A stretch of 47,578 nucleotides of DNA, from positions 1-47,578 of the forward strand of contig CALMZE010000107.1 in NCBI GenBank assembly GCA_937870585.1, given 5' to 3'. Position 1 is the first letter of the stretch. The number at the start of each line of letters is the position of its first letter. Below the pieces are notes generated by a model, which saw only the letters and a program-made list of their open reading frames with translations, was not told the DNA's origin and did not search any database. Origin of the DNA: an uncultured Sphingomonadales bacterium (GTDB lineage: Bacteria > Pseudomonadota > Alphaproteobacteria > Sphingomonadales > Sphingomonadaceae). The translations under genes were made by a program, and so were the position numbers. Shown here in pieces: positions 26,008-33,517 of this stretch.

Positions 26008-26385
26008 CTATCTCACGGTGAAGCTGAAATTGCTGCCCATTCGGTGTGTGTCGGCTCCTGCGGCAGACCAGGTGACGCGGTAGGTGCCGGGCACTAGCGC
26101 GCGCTTGAGCAGCAGGGTCATCGACTTGCCGTCGCGGGCCATTTGCGAGGTATGGGCTATTTTCATTGGCGCGTGCTCGGCCATGCCCGGCATCCCGGTC
26201 ATCGCGACCTCGGTGCGGACCGTGGCGCTGATCAGCCGCTCATTGAAACGCAGCACAATCCGGGTCGGTGCGGCTACGGTCGCGCCCGCAGCGGGTGTCG
26301 AGCCGGTGAGCGAAGCGTGGGCGAAAGCTACCCCTGGCAAAGCGATCAGGGCGGCAAGGACGAAGGGCATGAATTGGCGGCGCAT
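26008..26385 (-). CDS. copC: CopC-type periplasmic copper-binding protein
   Basis: This is a periplasmic copper carrier. From the ATG at 26385 it has 125 residues. A signal peptide ends AFA-H, leaving the N-terminal histidine (H23) used for Cu(II) binding in this family. Further possible ligands are the Met-rich MTGMPGMAEHAPM stretch and a histidine in DTHRMGSNFSF. GGAG lies seven bases before the ATG. An open frame further upstream would run through the promoter region and is rejected. It is the first gene of the long - strand copper run. Confidence 0.92.
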   Translation of the reverse strand: MRRQFMPFVLAALIALPGVAFAHASLTGSTPAAGATVAAPTRIVLRFNERLISATVRTEVAMTGMPGMAEHAPMKIAHTSQMARDGKSMTLLLKRALVPGTYRVTWSAAGADTHRMGSNFSFTVR

Positions 26386-26417
26386 TGTGAAACTCCGGTC
26401 AGTTGCGTTCGATAGTG

Positions 26418-26444
26418 ATACGCACCCCTTCAGCGCATCCCTCA
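26418..26444 (-). promoter_or_regulatory. Predicted ECF sigma promoter for copCD
   Basis: Read on the - strand, TGAGGG (26444-26439) is followed after 14 bases by TGCGTAT (26424-26418). The 12 bases ending the first box, AAATTTTGAGGG, are identical in the promoter of the oxidase operon at 27783. The expected transcript start is about 25 bases before the copC ATG. The box faces the one for the cnrYXH-like genes back to back, forming the palindrome around 26439-26457. Confidence 0.75.
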
Positions 26445-26451
26445 AAATTTG

Positions 26452-26478
26452 TGAGGGGGATCGGCCGGCGTTGCGTAT
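26452..26478 (+). promoter_or_regulatory. Predicted ECF sigma promoter for the cnrYXH-like operon
   Basis: TGAGGG (26452-26457), 14 bases, then TGCGTAT (26472-26478). The layout equals the copCD and oxidase promoters. It stands 37 bases before the ATG of the anti-sigma-like gene, so the sigma factor probably drives its own operon. Confidence 0.75.
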
Positions 26479-26515
26479 AGATTTGCAGCAAACATGAATT
26501 GGATCGGAAGTAACG

Positions 26516-26779
26516 ATGGACGACTTGCTCAAACGGTTGGGCCAAGCGCCGCCCCCGGCGGCTTTGGGTCAAATCGACGATGCGATTATGGCAGCGTGGT
26601 TTGCCGAACAACGTGACCGGGCGACCCAAGCGCGCCTCTTGTCAGCCGCCGCGCTGGTTGCGCTGGGCCTGGGCCTTGCAGGCGGCAGCCTGTCAAGCGC
26701 GCCAGCACAAGCGTCGCCTGCCCTGTCGCCGTTCGCCTCGACTGCGCTCGCGCCATCCAATCTGCTGGACCCGCGTTGA
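26516..26779 (+). CDS. CnrY-like membrane anti-sigma factor
   Basis: This small protein of 87 residues has a cytoplasmic N-terminal part (about 1-40), one membrane segment (about 41-60) and a short periplasmic tail containing SPFAS. The size, layout and position match CnrY, the anti-sigma factor that holds CnrH at the membrane in Cupriavidus. Sequence similarity alone is weak, as is usual for this group. GGAAG lies before the ATG. It overlaps the sensor gene by one base (TGATG). Holding of the sigma factor encoded two genes downstream is the expected role (inference). Confidence 0.72.
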   Translation: MDDLLKRLGQAPPPAALGQIDDAIMAAWFAEQRDRATQARLLSAAALVALGLGLAGGSLSSAPAQASPALSPFASTALAPSNLLDPR

Positions 26780-27219
26780 TGGGATCGACCAAGCGCCTGT
26801 TGCTGATCGCGGTTATCGCCTTCGTAGCTGCCGCTGCGGGCGTCTTCGCAGCCCGGACTTATGTCGATGCTCCGCGCAAGAGCGAGAGCGAGATTCATGC
26901 CCTGCTTCACGACCAGCTCAGTCTTGATGCCACGCAGACAGCCAAGATCGAAGCGCTCGAAGCACGACATGCAACGCGCAAGACGGCGCTCGAACTGGAG
27001 ATGCGTGCAGCCAATGCGCGATTGGCCGAGGCGATTGACGCCGAGCATGGTTATGGACCGCAAGTCACGGCAGCGGTCGATCATGTGCACCATGTCATGG
27101 GCGAGATGCAAAAGGAGGTGCTTGAGCACCTGTTCGCCATGCGGGCCGTGCTCAACTCAGAACAGGCGAGCATCTTCGACAGGACCGTGGTCAAGGCGCT
27201 GACCGCCGAAGCGCGGTGA
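26779..27219 (+). CDS. CnrX-like periplasmic metal sensor
   Basis: This membrane-anchored periplasmic sensor would bind metal and release the anti-sigma complex. The 146-residue protein has one membrane helix (about 7-25) and then an all-helical domain. The residues matching the metal ligands of Cupriavidus CnrX are H40, H44, E61, H117 and M121, each exactly two lower than the CnrX numbers I recall (42, 46, 63, 119, 123). The surrounding blocks (IHALLH, RAANARLAEAI, EHLFAMR) also match. It overlaps the sigma gene (GTGA). In CnrX the signal is nickel or cobalt; here every neighbour is a copper gene. Confidence 0.88.
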   Translation: MGSTKRLLLIAVIAFVAAAAGVFAARTYVDAPRKSESEIHALLHDQLSLDATQTAKIEALEARHATRKTALELEMRAANARLAEAIDAEHGYGPQVTAAVDHVHHVMGEMQKEVLEHLFAMRAVLNSEQASIFDRTVVKALTAEAR

Positions 27220-27785
27220 GCCTCGATCTCTCCCAATGCAGCGACGGGGATCTCGCAGCGCTCGCACTTGGCGGGCAGCAGTTGGCATATCGCGAATTTC
27301 TGCGCCGCTACAAGGAGCCAGTTTATCGCCTGATCAGAGGAAGCATCGGCGACGCCGACGAAGCCTTGGATCTCACACAAGAGACGTTCGTTGCCGCCTT
27401 TTCTGCGCTCAAACGCTATGAGCCAGAGCGGCCTTTCCGGCATTGGGTGGCGCGTATCGCTCTCAACAAATGCCGTGACTGGTCGCGGCGCCAGGCTGTG
27501 CGCTCATTTTTCCGGAAGGCGCGGCCAATCGAAGAAGCCTTCGATCTTTCCAGCGACACCCCATCACCCGAAGTCGAAGCGGGCGACCGGGCCGAGCTGG
27601 CGCGGGTGGCGGGTGCCATGGCCAACCTGCCGCAGAAATTGCGGCAGGTTCTGGTGCTGCGCGCGGTCGAGGGGCTGACTCAGGCCGAAGCTGCCGATGC
27701 CCTCGGTGTTACCGAAAAGGCCGTCGAAACCCGGCTCTATCGCGCGCGACAGCAGCTCGCCCAATGGCTTGACGAAAAATTTTGA
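27216..27785 (+). CDS. ECF sigma factor (CnrH-like)
   Basis: This alternative sigma factor of the extracytoplasmic-function type would direct RNA polymerase to metal-stress promoters. The 189-residue protein has region 2 (DEALDLTQETFVAAFSAL, about 47-66, then RPFRHWVARIALN) and region 4 (LPQKLRQVLVLRAVEGLTQAEAADALGV, about 137-165). It starts at a GTG overlapping the sensor stop. Its own stop codon forms part of the next promoter, at 27783. Three matching promoter sequences nearby are its likely targets. Confidence 0.92.
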   Translation: MSLDLSQCSDGDLAALALGGQQLAYREFLRRYKEPVYRLIRGSIGDADEALDLTQETFVAAFSALKRYEPERPFRHWVARIALNKCRDWSRRQAVRSFFRKARPIEEAFDLSSDTPSPEVEAGDRAELARVAGAMANLPQKLRQVLVLRAVEGLTQAEAADALGVTEKAVETRLYRARQQLAQWLDEKF

Positions 27786-27809
27786 GGGGCGAGCGGTCGT
27801 GATGCGTAT
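27783..27809 (+). promoter_or_regulatory. Predicted ECF sigma promoter for the multicopper oxidase operon
   Basis: TGAGGG (27783-27788), 14 bases, then TGCGTAT (27803-27809), followed after 36 bases by the oxidase ATG. The TGA of the first box is also the stop codon of the sigma factor gene. The upstream AAATTTT is identical to that of the copCD promoter. Confidence 0.75.
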
Positions 27810-27845
27810 GGATTAAAACCCCTCTGAAATGGCACTCTCCAAGCT

Positions 27846-29699
27846 ATGTCCCTTGCTCTTAATCGACGCAATTTTGTCGCCGTCGCTGCCGCCGGGGGCG
27901 GCGGTGTCGCCTTGGCGTCGCTGTTTCCTGCATGGGCGCAGCCGGTTTCATCTGGGATCATTGCGCCTCTGCCGGTCGTTTCGGGCAACGACATAACCTT
28001 GCGTATCGCACGCCAGACGATGCGGATCGACGGCAAGCTGTCGCGCGCCATCGGCATCAATGGCACCGTTCCGGGGCCGCTTATCCGCTTGAAGCAGGGT
28101 CAGACCGCGCGGCTCAACGTGGTCAACGACCTAGATGTCGAAAGCTCGATCCACTGGCACGGCCTGTTGTTGCCGTTTCAGATGGACGGTGTGCCAGGGG
28201 TCAGCTTTCCGGGCATCAAGCCGCGCTCGACCTTCGTCTATGAATTCCCGGTCATTCAATCGGGGACATATTGGTATCACAGCCATTCGGGGTTGCAGGA
28301 GCAGCTGGGACATTACGGTCCCATTGTCATCGATCCCGAAGGCGCCGATCCCATCGGCTACGACCGCGAGCATGTCGTGGTGCTTTCCGACCACAGCCAG
28401 CTTTCGCCCGAAGCGATCTTCCGCAAGATGAAGGTCAACCCCGGCCACTTCAACATGCAGCGGCAGACGCTCAGCGGCCTGCTTGCCGGCAAAGACCAGC
28501 CGCTCAAGGAACGGATCGAATGGGGCCGGATGCGGATGGACCCGACCGACATCGCCGACGTCAACGGTTCGACCTATCAGTTCCTCGTCAACGGTCACGG
28601 GCCGAAAGACAACTGGACGGCGCTGTTCACGCCCGGCGAGCGCGTCCGGCTGCGCATCATCAATGCGTCGGCCATGTCGATCTTCAATGTCCGTATTCCG
28701 GGACTTCGCCTGACAATCGTTCAGGCCGATGGGCTCAATGTCCGCCCGGTCGAGGTCGATGAATTCCAGATCGCCGTCGCCGAAACCTATGATGTGATCG
28801 TCACCCCGGCTGGGGAGCATGCCTATACGCTGGTTGCCGAAGCCAATGACCGTTCCGGCATGGGCCGCGCGACATTGGCTCCGCGCGCAGGGATGGTGGC
28901 CGAAGTGCCGCCTTTGCGCGAACGCCCGCTCACCACGATGAAAGACATGGGCATGGGCGACATGGACATGTCGGGCGGCGCGATGGCGGGCATGGATCAT
29001 TCGGGTATGGCGATGGGAACGGCACCGAGCGCACCTGCCGCTTGCCCGCCCGAACACGCCAAGATGGGCCATTGCACGCCCGCCGCCGCCGCGCCCGCTG
29101 CGGTCGATCACAGCGCGATGGGGCATGGCAGCGGCGGTATGGATCACTCTATGCGCGACTTCTCGGTTGCCCCGCAGGTCGACAAAAATCCAGGTGTCCA
29201 GACGATCTCGCCGATGCCGGTCGACCGCGTGGGCGAACCCGGCCAGGGCTTGGAAAACGTCGGACACAAAGTGCTGACCTATCGCGATCTTGTCGCGCTC
29301 GACCGCAACCCGGACGTTCGCGCGCCCGAACGCTCGCTCGACATTCACCTGACCGGCAACATGGAGCGCTTCATGTGGTCGTTCGACGGCATGAAGATGT
29401 CCGATCATCACGAACCCATCCCGTTCCTCGAAGGCGAGCGCGTGCGGATCAACCTCATCAACGATTCGATGATGAGCCATCCCATTCACCTGCACGGTCA
29501 TTTCTTCGAGCTGGTCACGGGCAAGGGCGACCATTCACCGCGCAAGCATACCGTGCTGGTTCAGCCCGGCGGCACAGCGTCATTCGACTTTACAGCCGAC
29601 GCGCTCGGGGACTGGGCTTTCCACTGCCACATGCTCTATCACATGCACGCCGGGATGATGCGTGTCGTCAGCGTTCGCCCGCGCGGGGAAGCGGTATGA
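27846..29699 (+). CDS. copA: Multicopper oxidase CopA (PcoA type)
   Basis: This periplasmic oxidase probably oxidises Cu(I) to Cu(II). The 617-residue protein has a twin-arginine signal (NRRNF, cleavage near AWA-Q). Copper sites lie in HWHG (103-106), YHSHSG near 140-145, HPIHLHGH near 545 and HCHMLYHMH near 593. A Met/Asp/His-rich insert follows the second cupredoxin domain (MGMGDMDMSGG and onward). It contains the motif CPPEHAKMGHC from residue 400, also found twice in the next protein. It is expressed from a predicted ECF promoter and overlaps copB (ATGA). Confidence 0.95.
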   Translation: MSLALNRRNFVAVAAAGGGGVALASLFPAWAQPVSSGIIAPLPVVSGNDITLRIARQTMRIDGKLSRAIGINGTVPGPLIRLKQGQTARLNVVNDLDVESSIHWHGLLLPFQMDGVPGVSFPGIKPRSTFVYEFPVIQSGTYWYHSHSGLQEQLGHYGPIVIDPEGADPIGYDREHVVVLSDHSQLSPEAIFRKMKVNPGHFNMQRQTLSGLLAGKDQPLKERIEWGRMRMDPTDIADVNGSTYQFLVNGHGPKDNWTALFTPGERVRLRIINASAMSIFNVRIPGLRLTIVQADGLNVRPVEVDEFQIAVAETYDVIVTPAGEHAYTLVAEANDRSGMGRATLAPRAGMVAEVPPLRERPLTTMKDMGMGDMDMSGGAMAGMDHSGMAMGTAPSAPAACPPEHAKMGHCTPAAAAPAAVDHSAMGHGSGGMDHSMRDFSVAPQVDKNPGVQTISPMPVDRVGEPGQGLENVGHKVLTYRDLVALDRNPDVRAPERSLDIHLTGNMERFMWSFDGMKMSDHHEPIPFLEGERVRINLINDSMMSHPIHLHGHFFELVTGKGDHSPRKHTVLVQPGGTASFDFTADALGDWAFHCHMLYHMHAGMMRVVSVRPRGEAV

Positions 29700-30781
29700 A
29701 GCGCACCCGCCTATTTCTTGTTGGCCTCGCCGCTACGGCGTTCGCCCCGCCTGCCTTCGCCCAGCCGATGCAGGGGATGGACCATTCTTCGATGCCAGGA
29801 ATGCCTAAGCCCGAAACACCCGTGCCGCCTGCGCCGCCGCCTTCGGAATGCACGCCGGAACACGCGGAGATGGGGCACTGCACCCTTGCGCCCAGCCAGC
29901 CCGATACAGGTGCCGCTGCTTCGCCCGAAGTCATCGGCGACCCCGATTGTCCTCCCGAACACGCCGAGATGGGTCATTGCAAGCCGCAGTCGGGCAGCGA
30001 GCCGATTGCCGATGCCAACAAGTCAGGGACGGACCTGCCTCCCGGCGATGTCCCGGCCCCAGCGGCACCGGACGATTGGTATGCGGATCGCATATACTCG
30101 CCGTCCGAAATGGCGCGATCGCGCGATCAGATGATGAGGGAAAATGGCGGGCAGACGCTCGCATTCATCAGCTTCAATCTTGCCGAGTATCAGGCACGAC
30201 TAGGCCGCGACGGATATCGCTGGGACGGCGAAGGCTGGTATGGCGGCGACATCAACCGGGTGACGGTCAAGAGCGAGGGCGAAGGCACATTTGGCGAAGG
30301 GGTCGATGAGGCCGAGATCCAGCTACTCTACAGCCGCGCGGTCGGTCCCTATTTCAATCTTCAAGCCGGTGTGCGGCAAGATTTGGGGCCGAAGCCGCGG
30401 CGGACCTACGCGACCATCGGGTTCGAAGGCTTGGCACCCTACTGGTTCGAGGTTGAAGGCGCGCTGTTCCTGTCGAACAAGGGTGACGCGCTGGGTCGGC
30501 TCGAAGGCTATTACGATCAGCGGATCACTCAGCGGTTGATTCTTCAGCCGCGTGCGGAGGTGAATTTCGCGTTTCAAGACGTGCCGGAGAACCGTATCGG
30601 CTCGGGACTGTCCGATGTCGAATTGGGACTTCGCTTGCGCTATGAAGTGCGCAAAGAATTCGCGCCTTACATTGGGGTCGAATGGGCGAGGAAAGTTGGG
30701 GACACGGCGCGCTATGCCCGTGCTGCGGGGGAGGATGCAGACGTGACCAATTTCGTCGCCGGAATCCGCTTCTGGTTTTGA
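29696..30781 (+). CDS. copB: CopB/PcoB-type outer-membrane copper resistance protein
   Basis: This is an outer-membrane beta-barrel of the CopB/PcoB family, partner of the oxidase. From the ATG at 29696 it has 361 residues. A signal peptide ends AFA-Q, and a long linker follows with MDHSSMPGM and two copies of C.PEHAEMGHC. The barrel domain starts near residue 130 (GWYGGDINRV) and ends in the aromatic FWF expected of outer-membrane proteins. It overlaps copA before and the PepSY gene after. The duplicated Cys/His/Met motif is probably a metal-binding extension. Confidence 0.92.
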   Translation: MKRTRLFLVGLAATAFAPPAFAQPMQGMDHSSMPGMPKPETPVPPAPPPSECTPEHAEMGHCTLAPSQPDTGAAASPEVIGDPDCPPEHAEMGHCKPQSGSEPIADANKSGTDLPPGDVPAPAAPDDWYADRIYSPSEMARSRDQMMRENGGQTLAFISFNLAEYQARLGRDGYRWDGEGWYGGDINRVTVKSEGEGTFGEGVDEAEIQLLYSRAVGPYFNLQAGVRQDLGPKPRRTYATIGFEGLAPYWFEVEGALFLSNKGDALGRLEGYYDQRITQRLILQPRAEVNFAFQDVPENRIGSGLSDVELGLRLRYEVRKEFAPYIGVEWARKVGDTARYARAAGEDADVTNFVAGIRFWF

Positions 30782-31500
30782 TGGGAAGGCGAACGCGCTT
30801 CCACCTGGCCGCTAGCCGCGTCCACAAATGGCTGGCGGTGATCATCGGCGCGCAGCTCTTAATCTGGTTCGCCAGCGGTGCGTTGATGAGCTTCCTTTCG
30901 ATCGACAAGGTTCGCGGGGAGCATCTGGTCGACCGCGAAGCTATCGCAATCATTCCGCCCGATACGCGGATGGTCGCTTCGGAAACGCTGCTCACACAGG
31001 CCGACGCGCCGGTTGAAGCGATTGCCTGGCGGATGCTTGACGGAAAGCTGATTGCCGAGGTTGCGACGGGAAAGGGCGTCCGCCTGTTCGATGCCCGCAA
31101 CGGCGCGGCCTTGCCTCCGGTCGATGCGATCCAAGCCACCCGGATTGCCCGATCAGCCTGGAAAGATGCTGACAAACCTGCATCGCAGCCGAGCCGCGTG
31201 TCTACCGAAAGCCCAGAATATCGTGGCGCGCTGCCCGCATGGCGCATCGCCTTCGCCGACCCCGATCACACCAGCGTTTTCGTCGCGGCGGAAACCGGCA
31301 AGATTACCGCTGTCCGCAACGGGACGTGGCGGCTCTACGACTTCTTCTGGAGTCTGCACATCATGGACTGGAAGAACCATGAGGATTTCAATACCTGGTG
31401 GCTGCTGGCGTTTGCCATCGGCGGGCTGGCGTTGGGCGTCGCCGGGACAATCCTGCTGTTCATGCGCTGGCCTTTTCGGCGGGCGCGGCGCAATGCCTGA
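30781..31500 (+). CDS. PepSY-type membrane protein
   Basis: This 239-residue protein has an N-terminal membrane helix (about 17-40), a periplasmic part of about 150 residues, and a C-terminal helix (about 210-230). Motifs such as RVHKWLAVIIGAQLLIW and SLHIMDWKNHEDFNTWW are typical of PepSY-associated membrane proteins, some of which act in iron or copper reduction. The start is the ATG overlapping the copB stop (TGATG). Co-translation with copAB suggests a role in periplasmic copper chemistry, but no activity can be assigned. Confidence 0.82.
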   Translation: MGRRTRFHLAASRVHKWLAVIIGAQLLIWFASGALMSFLSIDKVRGEHLVDREAIAIIPPDTRMVASETLLTQADAPVEAIAWRMLDGKLIAEVATGKGVRLFDARNGAALPPVDAIQATRIARSAWKDADKPASQPSRVSTESPEYRGALPAWRIAFADPDHTSVFVAAETGKITAVRNGTWRLYDFFWSLHIMDWKNHEDFNTWWLLAFAIGGLALGVAGTILLFMRWPFRRARRNA

Positions 31501-32146
31501 AGCAGAATTCACCCCAGCCGCAGGCCGCTTCTTGCCGACCAGCATCTACGACCGCTTGCTCGCTCTGTTGACCCGTGAGTCGACATGGCGGGCCAGACTT
31601 CTCGAAGCCCTCGCACCCAAACCCGGCGAGCGCATCCTCGATGTCGGGTGCGGCACTGGCTCGTTCGCGATCCTGATCAAGCAGAAGGAGCCGCTAGCGA
31701 TCGTCGTAGGACTCGACCCCGATCCTGAAGCGCGCAGAATTGCAGCGGCAAAGGCGGACGCCGCCGATGTCGAGATAGAATGGGTGCCGGGCTTCGCCCG
31801 CGACGCTGCCAAATTCGGGCAGTTCGATAAGGTTGTCAGCAGCCTCGTCTTCCATCAAGTTCCGATCGAGGAGAAGCACGCTGGGCTTGAGGCGGTTTTC
31901 GAGGCGACGAAACCGGGCGGGTTGGCGCTAATTGCCGATTATTCCGAGCAGCGAAGCTGGCTGATGCGGCAAGCGTTCAAGATCGTGCAGTCCGCCGATG
32001 GCCGGACCAACACGCAACCAAACGCTGATGGTTTCCTTGAGCAAGAGTTGACGCGCCTCTGTGGCTCTCCGCAAACTGCCGTTTGGAGCCTGGACACACC
32101 GACAGGCACGATTTCGATATTCAGCGCGGCGGCGGCGTTTCGATAA
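31493..32146 (+). CDS. SAM-dependent methyltransferase
   Basis: This soluble class I methyltransferase of 217 residues has motif I as ILDVGCGTGSF (about 47-57), a following GLDPDP acidic strand and a later FDKVVSSLVFHQV block. The substrate is unknown. From the ATG at 31493 it overlaps the PepSY gene by eight bases, so it appears to be the last gene of the copA-copB operon. Family members of this kind methylate quinones, small molecules or metalloids, and nothing here separates these options. Confidence 0.85.
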   Translation: MPEAEFTPAAGRFLPTSIYDRLLALLTRESTWRARLLEALAPKPGERILDVGCGTGSFAILIKQKEPLAIVVGLDPDPEARRIAAAKADAADVEIEWVPGFARDAAKFGQFDKVVSSLVFHQVPIEEKHAGLEAVFEATKPGGLALIADYSEQRSWLMRQAFKIVQSADGRTNTQPNADGFLEQELTRLCGSPQTAVWSLDTPTGTISIFSAAAAFR

Positions 32147-32198
32147 TCCTGCAGTCGGCACAGTCCCTTGGCGGCAAGAGCCGATCACACGGTCAAGT

Positions 32199-32666
32199 TC
32201 AATGCGCAGCGCCGTCAGGTCGCCCAAGGTTCTCCCTCTGGTTTACAGCGCCGCAAAAGGGGGTGCCCGACAAGGCGTTCAATATCGGGCAACCGCAGAA
32301 ATCGCGCGATTCGCAGTCGGCAACTGCCCCAGCAAGAATCGCTTCCATCTCTTGTAAATCGGAAAGCTTGGAGCGCACCATTGCAAGGTTGGCCTTGGCA
32401 ATGTCATGCGCTTCATTGCAAGCATTGGGTTGCAACCCATCGAGGCCAAGCAGCGCTTTGACTTCTTCGAGCGAGAATCCAAGTTCCCGCGCGCGGAGGA
32501 TGAACTGCAACCTTTGCACCAGTTCCGGCGAATAGACCCTGTAACCATTGGCGCTACGCTGTGGTGCCGGGAGCAATCCGACCTTCTCGTAATAGCGGAT
32601 GGTTTCGAGATTACAGCCGGTCTTCCGGGCGAGTTGGGCACGCAAAATGCCGCCTTGTGGTTCCAT
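32199..32666 (-). CDS. merR: MerR mercury-responsive regulator
   Basis: This is the repressor and activator of the mercury operon. From the ATG at 32666 it has 155 residues. The N-terminal helix-turn-helix covers about 8-75 (RAQLARKTGCNLETIRYYE). The mercury ligands expected of MerR are present: C83, C118 and C126, with an extra cysteine at 124, before PIL. It is divergent from merT across a 75-base control region. Upstream codons in frame to 32729 would run through the operator and are rejected. Confidence 0.9.
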   Translation of the reverse strand: MEPQGGILRAQLARKTGCNLETIRYYEKVGLLPAPQRSANGYRVYSPELVQRLQFILRARELGFSLEEVKALLGLDGLQPNACNEAHDIAKANLAMVRSKLSDLQEMEAILAGAVADCESRDFCGCPILNALSGTPFCGAVNQRENLGRPDGAAH

Positions 32667-32676
32667 AAAAAACCCC

Positions 32677-32707
32677 TTGAGTCTGTAGTTACTACAGAGA
32701 TTACACT
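32677..32707 (+). promoter_or_regulatory. MerR operator-promoter for merTPA
   Basis: -35 TTGAGT (32677-32682), 19-base spacer, -10 TACACT (32702-32707). The spacer holds a perfect dyad TCTGTAG-TTA-CTACAGA at 32682-32698. The 19-base spacing and centred dyad are the hallmark of MerR control. The transcript would start about 30 bases before the merT GTG. Confidence 0.85.
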
Positions 32708-32741
32708 GCGAATCACAAAGTCGAAACAAAGGAATCTTGCC

Positions 32742-33137
32742 GTGGCCTCAACGCCTGAAAAGGGAACTCCCGTTGCTACCGAAATCCCGAAGGGCGACCG
32801 GTCGGGCTGGTTTGCAACTGGCGCTCTCATCGGCGCGGGGCTGGCCTCGGCTTGTTGTGTCGTGCCGCTACTGTTCGTCACTCTTGGCATTTCCGGGGCC
32901 TGGATTGCCAACCTGACGGCCTTGGAGCCCTACAAACCCTATGTTGCGGTGATCACGCTCGCGCTGCTCGGATTTGGTTTCTGGCATGTCTATTTCAAGC
33001 CGAAGCCACCTTGCGCAGACGGGACATACTGTGCCCGTCCGCGGTCGGCGCGCACCACCAAGGCGGCGCTGTGGCTGGGGCTGGCCATCGTCCTACTCGC
33101 GCTCTCCATCGATTGGTGGGCGCCCCTGTTCTATTGA
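32742..33137 (+). CDS. merT: MerT mercuric ion transporter
   Basis: This inner-membrane importer delivers Hg(II) to the cytoplasm for reduction. From a GTG at 32742 it has 131 residues. Three membrane segments are visible (about 22-45, 55-73 and 106-123), with the paired cysteines ACCVVP in the first and a second pair in the loop CADGTYC. AAAGGAA lies eight bases before the GTG. ATGs further upstream are in frame but lie before or within the promoter. Confidence 0.9.
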   Translation: MASTPEKGTPVATEIPKGDRSGWFATGALIGAGLASACCVVPLLFVTLGISGAWIANLTALEPYKPYVAVITLALLGFGFWHVYFKPKPPCADGTYCARPRSARTTKAALWLGLAIVLLALSIDWWAPLFY

Positions 33138-33149
33138 AAGGAAATACCC

Positions 33150-33476
33150 ATGAAAAAGACATCGCTCTTCGGACTTGCCGTGCTGGCAATGGCAGGCGGC
33201 GGGGTCGCATTCGCAGTTGGCGGCGCGGCCCAGGATCGGCCAGCGGCTGCAAGCGCGCAAACGCAAACCACTTTCGCGATCCAGAACATGACCTGCGCCA
33301 CCTGTCCCATCACTGTGAAGAAGGCGATGGAAGGTGTGACCGGGGTTAGCGCGGTCAGCGTTGATTTTGGTGCCAAGACCGCGCGCGCGACTTATGATCC
33401 GCGCCGGACCAATGCGACGGCGATTGCCGCTGCATCGACCAATGCAGGCTATCCGGCACGCGCCGTCAACAACTGA
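33150..33476 (+). CDS. merP: MerP periplasmic mercury-binding protein
   Basis: This periplasmic carrier passes Hg(II) to MerT. The 108-residue protein has a signal peptide (about 1-22) and an HMA-type domain with MTCATC (about 47-52) as the metal site. AAAGGAA precedes the ATG. It follows merT by 12 bases. Confidence 0.93.
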   Translation: MKKTSLFGLAVLAMAGGGVAFAVGGAAQDRPAAASAQTQTTFAIQNMTCATCPITVKKAMEGVTGVSAVSVDFGAKTARATYDPRRTNATAIAAASTNAGYPARAVNN

Positions 33477-33517
33477 GATCGGGCGGCGAACTGCGCGCCG
33501 GAGGAAAGCGACCTGTA

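Noticed and set aside
28131-29534. A 467-codon open frame on the - strand
   Set aside because: It is antisense to the multicopper oxidase; its His-rich composition only mirrors the Met and Asp codons of the real gene.
32147-32198. Terminator between the methyltransferase gene and merR
   Set aside because: The 52-base convergent gap has only a three-base GGC/GCC stem, too weak to call.
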